In this document: in pieces, positions 34,574 to 46,200 of the stretch | Layout of the letters: the number at the start of each line of letters is the position of its first letter | Numbering within the stretch: the stretch's first letter is position 1 | Source: Acanthosoma haemorrhoidale | Lineage: Eukaryota > Arthropoda > Insecta > Hemiptera > Acanthosomatidae | NCBI GenBank assembly: GCA_930367205.1 | Contig: OV884009.1 | Location: forward strand, 82,605,189 to 82,669,188 | Length of the DNA stretch: 64,000 nucleotides | Direction of reading: 5' to 3' | Translations under genes and position numbers: made by a program | Notes under the pieces: generated by a model | What the model was told of the DNA's origin: nothing | The model's database searches: none | What the model saw: the letters and a program-made list of their open reading frames with translations, nothing else

Positions 34574-34604
34574 ATTCTGGGGCATACCTTACATGCCCCA
34601 GAAT
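34574..34604. other. Perfect 12 bp inverted repeat (hairpin)
   Basis: ATTCTGGGGCAT and ATGCCCCAGAAT are perfect reverse complements separated by seven bases. No T-run or partner gene assigns it a role. Confidence 0.8.
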
Positions 34605-34879
34605 AATTATTACAGCACAAGAGTTCATATCTTACATCTTACATCACAATACTTAAGTATCAGCTTCATATTATATAAAAACGTGGTACATTTGTTTTAC
34701 AATCTAGCCACTCTACTTGGGAACCTTCATGTGAGGTAAGTACTCATTGTTGTGGATTTTGATGAGGGAAATTTACTAGCCTTTCAACGTTCTTATTGTT
34801 GATTTCCTGTGGAATTTGCTGGCGATAGTTGGCAGGAGTGCCTGGTTCTGCTACTAATTATGCTGTCTGTACGAGTCTT

Positions 34880-35530
34880 AATTTTAACCTAGGCTTTGAG
34901 AAGACTGTTCGTGACTCCAGAGACTACTGTCTTTAACAGTTAGGTATGTGGATGACCTAGATATTATTAGCAGGTACTTCCAGATGGTCACAAAAACATT
35001 ACTAGTAAGAAGGCTTGCTCTTGCAGTCAATGAGACAAAATAACATGGCAAAATGTGAAACCAGGACATAAAAGGGGAAATCGCCAGTTATAAATTTTAC
35101 TGTGTAACGAATTTATATACATTGGTTGCCAATTAAATACTGTTGGAGACGTTTCGACAGAAATAAAGATAAGGGTAACATCTTCAAAGAGATGTTTGTA
35201 CATTCTGCTTTCTCATTTGCGGAACAGTCTGATGGCGAGAAGCACAAAACTATGCCTGCTCGAAACCCTCGGCCTGTATTGGCCTATAAATTAGAGCCCT
35301 AGATCATTTCCGAGAAAAATGAACAAACCCATTTTGTTCATGAAAGGAAGTTCCTGCGCTGCATTTCCGCCCGGATTGTATTTAAGGACGGCCCGGTATG
35401 CATTTCGGGACGATGGAAAGGAAGGACCAAGCAGGAGCGAGCAAGGGATGCCTTGAGTCAGGAGTCAGATGTAGTAAACGTGATGTAACTAGAAACCCTT
35501 CAATAAGCGAAGCACCATAAATAATAAGGG
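34880..35530 (+). pseudogene. Non-LTR retrotransposon reverse transcriptase fragment
   Basis: RYVDDLDIISR carries the RT catalytic YVDD box (about 34945-34956). LALAVNETK follows, then NTVGDVSTEIKIRVTSSKRC and LYILLSHLRNSLMARSTKLC, which match the thumb/connection part of LINE ORF2 proteins of the YADDIDIIGR type. The ORF2 tail GRTKQERARDALSQES ends the fragment. Stops and frame changes show that it is dead. It ends immediately before the DNA transposon at 35563. Confidence 0.75.
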
Positions 35531-35562
35531 GAAAAAATGTTATTGTTGGCAAGAAGAAAATA

Positions 35563-36422
35563 AAGGGTGTCCCAGAATTAACGCAAGATTTGCATTTGTG
35601 TAGTAAAGTGCTGGCAAACCTAAAAAAAACAATTTGACAGCTGACAGTTTAGGGTTAGTAAAAATGGAGCGTTACACGATAAAACAACGTGTCTTTATTG
35701 TTGAACATTATCTCAAAAATAATGAAAGTTTAGCGGCCGCAGTTCGAAAATTTCATACAAAATATGGTCGGAATAATGTTTTGACTTCATCAACTGTGAA
35801 GGGATTAATTGAAAAATTTAGGGAGACTGGATCAGTTGGAGACACTAAACACACTGGTCGTCTAAAAACAAGCCGTTCAAATGTCAATATCGAAGCAGTG
35901 TGTTGTTGAAAATCCAGGAACACCAATTCGGCGTTGTAGACCGTGCCAAAATTGGATGATTTTGATGTGGCCAATATGTGGTTTCAACAAGATGGTGCCA
36001 CATGAGCCCATGAAACAATAAAAATACTGCATGAGACATTTCCAGGTCGTGTACTCTCTCGTTTCGGTGATCAGAATTGGCCCCCTAGATCATGTGATTT
36101 AACTCCTTTAGATTTCTTTTTATGGGGTTATTTGAAGTCAAAGGTGTATGTCAACAATCCCACATCCACCCGTGCATTAAAAGAGGAAATTCAACGCTGC
36201 ATCAACGAAATTCAGCCACATTTATGCCAAATGGTCATGGAAAATTTCGACAAAAGAGTGGGTATGTGCCAGCAAAGTCATGGAGGCCATTTGCCCGATG
36301 TGTTATTCCATAAATAACCCTATCCTATTTACTTTATAATTCAATAAAAAATTAACAACAAAAATACAAAAAACTGTGTTTTCTTTTTAAATCAAATCTT
36401 GCGTTAATTCTGGGAAACTCTT
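35563..36422 (+). mobile_element. Internally deleted IS630/Tc1-mariner-like transposon (860 bp) with terminal inverted repeats
   Basis: The ends match over 30 bp with two differences, sharing CCCAGAATTAACGCAAGATT in inverted orientation, and are flanked by TA (35561-35562 and 36423-36424). Inside lie an N-terminal transposase part (35664-35909) and a C-terminal part (about 35945-36317), but the middle with the first catalytic Asp is missing. The well-conserved ends suggest relatively recent movement driven by a transposase supplied elsewhere. Confidence 0.92.
35664..36317 (+). pseudogene. Transposase remnant of the 860 bp Tc1/mariner-like element
   Basis: The N-terminal half reads MERYTIKQRVFIVEHYLKNN with a helix-turn-helix (SSTVKGLIEKFRETGSV). 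The C-terminal half reads DFDVANMWFQQDGAT, an in-frame TGA where CHTA is expected (apparently a short deletion), then FPGRVLSRFGDQNWPPRSCD, LTPLDFFLWGYLKSKVY and a complete C-terminus ending HLPDVLFHK. The catalytic core between the two halves is deleted, so no active protein is possible. Confidence 0.88.
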
Positions 36423-38400
36423 TAGAAAGAACTGAAAAAATAAAAAATACAATTATATTGAAAAATAATCATGTAAAATTTAAAAATGTGTTTTGCAAAA
36501 CCATGCAAAAAAAAAAATTACTTAGTCTTTCAGTAATGTGATAAATTAAAAATATTAACCTGTAACAAATAAAGAATTCTCGACTGTACCCCCGCCCCGA
36601 ATTACACTTTGTACCTGTAAATGAAAAGGGGAAGAAGATCGTGGCTTGATTTGAATTGAACATCAGTAATGAATGAGACTGATCTCCAAATCATTTGGGG
36701 AATGTATTCAGTTTCCTCCAACAAGGGTCTTGCCACTTATCAAGCTATAATGTCGCAAACGGCTATTGGCACAGGCCTGGTAAGAGTAGGGTTTTGAAGA
36801 ATGCTTTGCTGATTACTAAGTGGTGAAAGCGAGAGGTGAGTTGTCCACACGAACCTCTTCTATGAGAATCATCGTCATCCGAAGAGAAAATAGGTAAGAT
36901 GGCGTAAATAAGTTGTCAACTAAGGTCAATAAGATAGAAACATTAATAATTAACCAAACAATTGTTAACCTTTGGCTTTAATTTATAAATCTAAACTTAG
37001 AACATAAAATAAACTACTAACATTCAATGATATATGATTTCAATCTAACTGATAACTTTTAATTTTAATCTAAATTACAAAAATAAATAGAGCTACCTGT
37101 GAATAAAAAAAAATAATACTTTCTGGACGCAACAGAAGTGATTGTCTATCTACTGCCGATCATCAATTTACCATTAGAAAACTAGTAAAACCAATATAGG
37201 TAAATAAAGGTGCATAAAGGTACATGAGGTAAATAAAGACCCCAACTGTAAGAGGTGTCTACCAGCACTTACCTTACCTAGCTGGACTAGGATTAAAAAC
37301 CATTTCTAGAAAAGAAAATATCCCTAATAATCAACAATTTTTTTTTAAATGTCTTAATAAGCGAACAGTTGACTTTTCTAATAGGTATTTATTTGCTAAA
37401 CCGAAAAATCAGATCTTTGAATCTTAAATATCTTCTTAGCTGAAACTTAAGAAAGTTTCAAAGTTGCCGAAACAGGGGCAAGTTTTTTATGAGTGATATG
37501 AGAGCGAATTATACATTAAAAATTTCAGATCGATTGGTCCATTTTAGCGACCACTGTCGCAGAACATACAGGACAGATAAGCGAAAGATGCTTGGTTCGT
37601 ACATGTTTGAAAGTACATTCTCTCTGTTCAAGTTTGGCAATGAAACAATCAAATATTCGTAATTAGTCATATTTATGTTAAGTGCTAAACATGCTCTTTG
37701 TTTTTTACCGATATCGCTGGCGAGGTGTTCGCTCAATCTTCCAAAGGGTAGTTTAAATTCGGTAAATAAAGTGTCAATACAGGTTGAAGGTGGTTGTTAA
37801 GACCAAGAACAGAGATTTGCTAAATCCCAGTTTAAAAAGCAATCTCCTTAATTGAGAAGCTTGGAGTTCTTCATTTACATAATCCACATCTTTTAGGAGC
37901 CATTTCCATTAATTAACTAATTGAATTCTTGTATTTTAATGCACTAGTTACGGCCGCAAAAGACATGATTTTTGTTTACTGTTTTTTTTATTAGTCCATT
38001 TGAAACATATTATTAGGAACACTTATATACATTTTCTATCCACACTTAAAGGTATAAGAGGTTGGGTTGTCCACAGTTTATCATCACTTTCTAAACAAAG
38101 AAGAAAAAACACAAAAAATAATTTATGGAAATAGCAACTGAAAATAATTTATTTTGGAATACTTCACTTCCTCAGACCATAGTTTTCGGGGGTTGTACAC
38201 GGATAAAGTTTGTCCGTAAAGGGGTCAAAGTCTTCCCCAAAAGAGTTAGTTCATTTTCAATGATAAAATCATTTTATTTAAATTTCATAAACCATACCTT
38301 TGAATTAGTTTGTAAAACATCTTGTAAAAACCTATTAAAACTTGAAATTGAAAATACAGTAAAATTAAACAAACAAGTACTATTAAATTGATAGTTCGAA
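36423..38400. other. No gene recognised
   Basis: AT-rich, with no open frame above about 90 codons showing a known domain. The stretch at 37440-37760 is GC-richer and may be an old repeat, but I cannot classify it. Confidence 0.5.
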
Positions 38401-38960
38401 AATTCATCAGCATTAAGCAATCTGAGCCTAACCCTTATATAGTCCTGGTAGGAGAGTATTCCGATGAAGTGTAAAATTCATAATAATAATGGATTGTAGT
38501 GCTGGTATGCAACAGATTGGCAAAATCTTTTCTGTCAGCAGTCTTGTCCCCCAAGTTACAGGCGGGTCCCTTACCACCAGTTTGACCTGATATTTAAGTT
38601 CTCTTTTTATTACCTGTAATCTGAAATGTTCTTCAGTTAATGAGTTATGTATTTTTGTATTTATTGTCCTGTCTACTGCCACAATGCCGTCCGTAAGTGT
38701 GACAAAATTTTCAATTTAATTGCCGTGTCCAGAATGTATTTGGGGTCATTGGTTATGACAATTATCTCAGCCTGGTTGTTGGAAGCGTAAGCTCCTTCCA
38801 ATACAGTCGTAGGTCCTACTAAATGATACAATTGCACATCCTACTTTGCTCTTTGTTTAACCATCAGCCAATGTTTGTACAGTGTATATTTCATGATTAT
38901 CAGTCATTGGACCGTACTGCTTAACGATCAGTAGGATGAATCCTCGCCTGCTTCAATATT
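38400..38960 (-). pseudogene. Possible LINE RNase H-like fragment
   Basis: The minus strand contains, over frame changes, TKSKVGCAIYHLVGPTTVLE then GAYASNNQAEIIVIT, resembling the RNase H block TDGSK…VGxGx…xxQAEIxAI of some LINE ORF2 proteins. The 84-codon open frame at 38428-38682 continues downstream without a recognised motif. The assignment is tentative. Confidence 0.35.
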
Positions 38961-39289
38961 ATTTATTGAGAAGTCTTCTAGAGTTTTCTACGTCTTTAGT
39001 GGTATTGATGGTTTTGTTAGCGGTAGTTTTGATATTGATAGAAGTATTATTAGCTAAGGGACACACTACTTCATAGGGAGGGTTTTAGATCCTTTTATAA
39101 GTTTAATCGAGATCGACCTAATTTTTTTTTTCAAGTAAATGTCCTCTGTGCCTAATGAATGCCCAAGTCCGGTAATTCCAACAGTTCATATACATAGACA
39201 TACATAATCTGTCAAATGAACGTGAGCTTACTGTCATCTGCTTACATTCGCTCTACATAATTGACAATTTTATCACAATTAAGTTTAAG

Positions 39290-39580
39290 AATTGCGGGTT
39301 TAGGTTTTATGCGGCACGGATAAGAAGAGAACGGTCAATGGTGGCAGATTTTTTGGAAATAAATACACACCGGATGGGTGGGATTTAGTAATATGAGATT
39401 TGGTTGCTTATTTGATTTAGAGAAGTTTGTAAAGATAAGGAGGCTTTTTAATCATGATATTACTGAAGATGAGGAAGCCAAGGAAGTATTGTTGACGGGC
39501 ATAAGGGCACACACGTTGTCATATTGGGGAAAGGCAAGTGAGGAGACTAGGAGTTGGCGCGAATTAAAACAATAATACAA
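39290..39580 (-). pseudogene. LINE ORF2 C-terminal fragment, copy of the 50-51 kb family
   Basis: The reverse strand parallels the fragment at 50.5-50.7 kb over roughly 200 bp: the KKPPYLYKLL-like stretch, the C-terminal RA-like Arg block and the flanking bases line up with scattered mismatches. It is a shorter and more decayed copy of the same element, with no intact frame. Confidence 0.6.
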
Positions 39581-39961
39581 ATAACTAAAACATGCATGAT
39601 ATATGAACGATGAAAGTAATCGATAACCCCTTATTTGGTTAGTTTAATATATGGTAAAAAGGCCTTGTGCTTACTTACTGTGGTTCAGGAGTAAAGCTTC
39701 CTCCTACTCCTATAGCTACACACTTCTGGAGCTCTGCCAAATCTCTTCCTCGCCTAATGAAAATCCAATCCCTCACTTGAATCTTGTAAAAATTATTCTT
39801 TTTTAGGAATTTGCTTCGGAAATTAACTAATATTTCTTCACCTAGTAATATATTTTCATTAAACATTTTAAGTATATTTAATATACTAAATATATAAATA
39901 TATTTTCATTTCATTGAGTGGAATCGCTCATTTAACCTAGATTGCTTTACGGTAGAACTGA

Positions 39962-40020
<59 letters not shown>
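39962..40020. repeat. GA microsatellite
   Basis: (GA)n run of 59 bp with a single AA interruption. A ten-base C run follows at 40083-40092. Confidence 0.97.
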
Positions 40021-40022
<2 letters not shown>

Positions 40023-41059
40023 CAGTAAATGACCGATCGCTATGGCCACGGACTGACAGACGGGACAAGTTTAAGTACATATCCCCCCCCCCTTCGTTAG
40101 GGATATTCATATCAGTTTTCACGGCCTACGATAAATGAGTTCCGTCCACATTGTTACATCTATTCTATGAAATAACCATTAAATTTAATGCCCAGCTGTT
40201 ACTCTTAACGAAAGTGGTATTTTCTCTCTCAGTTTTAAAAATGTTTATAGTGTTCATTTAAACTACTAGCAGAGCCCTAAACTGCCGGAGGAAAGACTGT
40301 GGTTGGAACTAACTCAATGCATAAAAAAAATGCACTAAGTCCACTAAAGCAGCTCTTTTTGCAAATTGTTGGGAAGAACGCCCAACAAACTACCGAGGGT
40401 GTACTTCATACCAGCACAAACTAGGATCAAGTAATCTTAGTCCTGAAACGAAAATATAATTAATGGCCTATCCTAGCAAGACCGAATGGACAGAGGAACA
40501 AGAGTGCCCGTTGACGAGCAGGCTGTAGCCTCGCCACCAACTACCGACTTACATACCACCACAAACTGACGTTACTCGAGCTATCACACAGCTGCAGAAC
40601 ATACAATTCGAATCCATGACAGATTTTAAAAGTGCCATTAAACAACTCATTTTCACAACTAATCAAGTTTAATTAACTATAAAACAGACATCGTGCGTGC
40701 TTAGAATAACTGAACTTCATCTAAAAAAACCTTGTATATCACTTAAAATTCTAAGGGCTTGTAATCTAAATAAGTTATGTTAGCAACACCAAAATGGTAC
40801 CAGGCCCAGCAGTGCTTCTATTTGATGAACCTATCATCTAATTTTTCCGCATTTTTTGTCTCCCAAATGAAAATATTTTTTCTAATAAGAAAAAAATGGC
40901 GAGGGAACCGAGCCTGAGAATAGTTATTGCTTTATTTTGACTCGCTTAGATAACTGTGTCTCGCGTACAATAGACATTTTTTTTTTTTATTGAACTTTGT
41001 GGTTACGATGTTTTTGTTGAATACGAATTTTGTTTATAATTATATAGGGTGGGTGTGAG

Positions 41060-41206
41060 CTAGTAGCTGCCGACATTGTTAAGGTGACGGAGTAGGGAGG
41101 TTATTTTGGCTAGAGCTCCGGGCTATTCTGGTCCGCAAGCAGAACAGTTGTTGGGAACCGACCGACGAACCAGCATGGGATCAGCCTAGCACCACTTTCA
41201 GGCATG
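41060..41206 (+). CDS. Candidate first exon of an unidentified plus-strand gene (mostly 5' UTR)
   Basis: A GC-richer island in AT-rich DNA ends with GGCATG|GTGAGTAC, a consensus donor directly after an ATG (41204-41206). The next exon at 42201 continues this ATG in frame for 18 codons. A TATA-like stretch (ATAATTATATAGG) lies at about 41035-41047, just upstream. A short upstream ATG (41174) reads only four codons before a stop. The 5' boundary is approximate. Confidence 0.5.
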
Positions 41207-42200
41207 GTGAGTACACACCAATCTGTCATAGGTCATCTGTTTAATGCCATGCATGTCCCATATTTACCTTGTCTAGAAGGTACCGTCAAAATTGAATCTT
41301 CTGCTTTGGTCATACTATGATGATACTTCAACATGGTTCCTCTACCACTAGTGCCCATTTAGAACATGTTGTATTTTTAAGATAATTCTGATTGGTGGAA
41401 ATGACATTTCTTCTTAATTTTTGGAGAAAGAACCAATACACAAAACTAAAAACGCATTAGGAATTGAAGATCATAAATAGAACCCTACTCCCTTATATTG
41501 CAGAATTTATATATTGTTAGATTCGGTGAATTTGAGATCGCTTAGTCAATTTGAACCAGACCACTTTCGTTTTCTATTTCATTTTTTTATTTGACTAAAC
41601 AGTCACCTTTTGATAGGGTACACGCTGACATGTGAAGCATATACCACTTACATTCCCTACTAGATTTAGAGATATCTCCAATTTCGTTAGGGGATCTCAA
41701 CCTTGTTGATAAAAAGGGATGGTTTTAGCTGTACACTAATTGATCAATGTAGAATCCATTGCGGTATCTTACATTTTTGACATTGAATTGAAAATGTATA
41801 ATATCGGATCCTATTAAAAATCGAATGAAATATTTATTTGATGCTAAAAAAAAATACGAATACACAATTATAAATGTTATTGGTTTGAACAGTGAACAGA
41901 ATATGAATAAAAATAGATTAAACGTACCAAAAAGACTCAGTTAACATAATCATTCCTTGTTGAGATCATAGTTAAACTATGGTACGAAAAATAATAAAAA
42001 TGGAGTTCCTGAATTCTGTTGTTAAATTGTGCATTGTGATCATGTAATTTATCAATTGGAAAATTACTCACCAACATACTTGAACATGTTGGAATGTGAT
42101 AGGTGAAAATGGGTTACATACAACATGTTCTGACAAAAAGGCTTATTTTTTTACGTCTTTATATTAGTGATGTATTCTGCTAATTTCGGAATCTTTCCAG

Positions 42201-42254
42201 GTCCAAAAGCCTGTGTTCAAACATGTTAAAGAATGCCTCCGTGGCGTACGAGAT
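42201..42254 (+). CDS. Candidate second exon of an unidentified plus-strand gene
   Basis: Acceptor AATCTTTCCAG|GTCC and donor GAGAT|GTAAGC bound 54 nt. Joined to the preceding ATG it reads MVQKPVFKHVKECLRGVRD, phase 0 at the exit. I do not recognise the protein. A basic, Cys-containing N-terminus is all that can be said. I could not find a convincing third exon; the gene may continue across the satellite or beyond the window. Confidence 0.5.
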
Positions 42255-43230
42255 GTAAGCAACAACTCTTTTAAAGCTTATTAATCAATTCCAAAAAAAA
42301 TAAATTACTACTTATAGTATTATCAAATTTTCATCCGTCGATGTAAACTGTTTACATTATTTTCCCATTATATTTATTTTATTGTTATGCATTATAGTCA
42401 GTCAGTGGTTTAGACAAAAATAAACCTTTTGACCATTGTAATTAAACTGGTAAAAATAATTTTATAGAACCATAAGCAACAATTTTCTCCAATATGGCAT
42501 CCAACATCATGACAATAATCATTATTTGTCTCTTGATTTAAAGTTAGGGTGCGAAAAGTTCCAAATCTGTAGTTACCATTTCGAAACATCATCAGATAGT
42601 TAATGAAATTAACGTTCTGCTTTCGAACCCATACGTTAACAATGTAAATTTCTTATAAGAATAAGTATAAATATTAAATATCTAACAGCACGAATAAAAT
42701 ATTTGTTTAAAACTAGTTATTTCTTAACCTAGGCCGATTGTGATTTATTTCAATTAAAGACTAAACAAAAACTATTTTTAACACGTATCGAAAACCTACT
42801 GTAGTAAAAACCTAAAAGCTATAAAAGAATATAAAATTGTAGAAAATATCGAAACGTCATAACTTAATTTAATGTGAAACAACTCACTGATTTAATGCCA
42901 GGAATAACGTGGAGCAATAAGGCTTTGACAATTCCGGAACAAGAAGAGAGGATATAACTAAAGGGGATTTGTTCTGCTTGAGGTCTGCTAATCACATAAA
43001 CCCATTTGCAGAAAACATAACCGATATAGAATTTCTATGAATATATCCTATAAATAGTAATGTTTATTGCCTAATCACTGTTTTGTGAAGAATTCTACTT
43101 TTATTGAATCTTATAAAATCAGTGCAAAAATCTCTGCGTCTTGCCGCTATTATAAGGTTAGTAAATACGTACACTAAAGCATATTACCTTCGCATTCCGC
43201 GGTAATACGAAACCACTTGCGATGTGCTGT
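42255..43230. other. No feature recognised
   Basis: AT-rich sequence between the candidate exon at 42.2 kb and the satellite array. Minus-strand frames are short and unlike any known protein. Confidence 0.5.
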
Positions 43231-46200
43231 TTTATGTGCTAATTCGTATAGGCCTATTTACTATAGCCTCTAACCAAGCAACAACACGTCAAGACGCGGA
43301 AGCCGCGGCATATAGCAATATCTAGTCTTTACTATACACAGCAACCAATACACCAAGTAGCGGAATCTGCCCTATGTGCTAATTCGTATAGCCCTATTTA
43401 CTATAGGCTCCAACCAAGCAACAACACGTCAAGACGCGGAAGCCGCGGCATATAGCAATATCTAGTCTTTACTATACACAGCAACCAATACACCAAGTAG
43501 CGGAATCTGGCCTATGTGCTAATTAGTATAGCCCTATTTACTATAGGCTCCAACCAAGCAACAACACGTCAAGACGCGGAAGCCGTGGCATATAGCAATA
43601 TCTAGTCTTTACTATACACAGCAACCAATACACCAAGTAGCGGAATCTGCCCTATGTGCTAATTCGTATAGCCCTAGTTACTATAGGCTCCAACCAAGCA
43701 ACAACACGTCAAGACGCGGAAGCCGCGGCATATAGCAATATCTAGTCTTTACTATACACAGCAACCAATACACCAAGTAGCGGAGTCTGCCCTATGTGCT
43801 AATTCGTATAGCCCTATTTACTATAGGCTCCAACCAAGCAACAACACGTCAAGACGCGGAAGCCGCGGCATATAGCAATATCTAGTCTTTACTATACACA
43901 GCAACCAATACACCAAGTAGCGGAATCTGCCCTATGTGCTAATTCGTATAGCCCTATTTACTATAGGCTCCAACCAAGCAACAACACGTCAAGACGCGGA
44001 AGCCGCGGCATATAGCAATATCTAGTCTTTACTATACACAGCAACCAATACACCAAGTAGCGGAATCTGCCCTATGTGCTAATTCGTATAGCCCTATTTA
44101 CCATGAGCTCTAACCAAGCAACAACACGTAGACGTGGCATGTGCTAGTCCATATAGTAATATCTAGTATGTACTATACACAGCAACCTATACACCAAGTA
44201 GCGGAATCTGCCCTATGTGATAATTCGTATAGCCCTATTTACTATAGGCTCCAACCAAGCAACAACACGTCAAGACGCGGCATGTGCTAGTCCATAAGGT
44301 AATATCTAGTATGTACTATACACAGCAACCGATACACCAAGTAGCGGAATCTGTCCTATGTGCTAATTCATATAGCCCTATTTACCATGAGCTCTAACCA
44401 AGCAACAACACGTAGACGCGGCATGTGCTAGTCCACATAGTAATATCTAGTATGTACTATACACAGCAACCTATACACCAAGTAGCGGAATCTGGCCTAT
44501 GTGCTAATTCGTATAGCCCTATTTACCATGAGCTCTAACCAAGCAACAACACGTAGACGCGGCATGTGCTAGTCCATATAGTAATATCTAGTATGTACTA
44601 TACACAGCAACCTATACACCAAGTAGCGGAATCTGCCCTATGTGATAATTCGTATAGCCCTATTAACTATGGGCTCTAACCAAGCAAAAACACGTCAAGA
44701 CGCGGAAGCCGCGACATGTGCTAGTCCACATAGTAATATCTAGTATGTACTACACACAGTAACCAATACACCAAGTAGCGGAATCTGGCCTATGTGCTAA
44801 TTCGTATAGCCCTATTAACTATGGGCTCTAACCAAGCAAAAACACGTCAAGACGCGGAAGCCGCGACATGTGCTAGTCCACATAGTAATATCTAGTATGT
44901 ACTACACACAGCAACCAATACACCAAGTAGCGGAATCTGGCCTATGTGCTAATTCGTATAGCCCTATTAACTATGGGCTCTAACCAAGCAAAAACACGTC
45001 AAGACGCTGAAGCCGGGGCATGCGCTAGTCCACATAGTAATATCTAGTATGTACTATACACAGCAACCAATACACCAAGTAGCGGAATCTGCCCTATGTG
45101 CTAATCCGTATAGCCCTATTTACTATGGGCTCTAACCAAGCAAAAACACGTCAAGACGCGGAAGCCGCGACATGTGCTAGTCCATATAGTAATATCTAGT
45201 ATGTACTACACACAGCAACCAATACACCAAGTAGCGGAATCTGCCCTATGTGCTAATTCGTATAGCCCTATTAACTATGGGCTCTAACCAAGCAAAAACA
45301 CGTAAAGACGCTGAAGCCGGGGCATGCGCTAGTCCACATAGTAATATCTAGTATGTACTACACACAGCAACCAATACACCAAGTAGCGGAATCTGCCCTA
45401 TGTGCTAATCCGTATAGCCCTATTTACTATGGGCTCTAACCAAGCAAAAACACGTCAAGACGCGGAAGCCGCGACATGTGCTAGTCCACATAGTAATATC
45501 TAGTATGTACTACACACAGCAACCAATACACCAAGTAGCGGAATCTGCCCTATGTGCTAATTCGTATAGCCCTATTAACTATGGGCTCTAACCAAGCAAA
45601 AACACGTCAAGACGCTGAAGCCGGGGCATACGCTAGTCCACATAGTAATATCTAGTATGTACTATACACAGCAACCAATACACCAAGTAGCGGAATCTGC
45701 CTATGTGCTAATTCGTATAGCCCTATTAACTATGGGCTCTAACCAAGCAAAAACACGTCAAGACGCGGAAGCCGCGACATGTGCTAGTCCACATAGTAAT
45801 ATCTAGTATGTACTACACACAGCAACCAATACACCAAGTAGCGGAATCTGCCTATGTGCTAATTCGTATAGCCCTATTAACTATGGGCTCTAACCAAGCA
45901 AAAACACGTCAAGACGCGGAAGCCGCGACATGTGCTAGTCCACATAGTAATATCTAGTATGTACTACACACAGCAACCAATACACCAAGTAGCGGAATCT
46001 GGCCTATGTGCTAATTCGTATAGCCCTATTAACTATGGGCTCTAACCAAGCAAAAACACGTCAAGACGCTGAAGCCGGGGCATGCGCTAGTCCACATAGT
46101 AATATCTAGTATGTACTATACACAGCAACCAATACACCAAGTAGCGGAATCTGCCCTATGTGCTAATCCGTATAGCCCTATTTACTATGGGCTCTAACCA

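Noticed and set aside
39937..40122. Small Ser/Leu-rich open frame
   Set aside because: Translation of a GA microsatellite.
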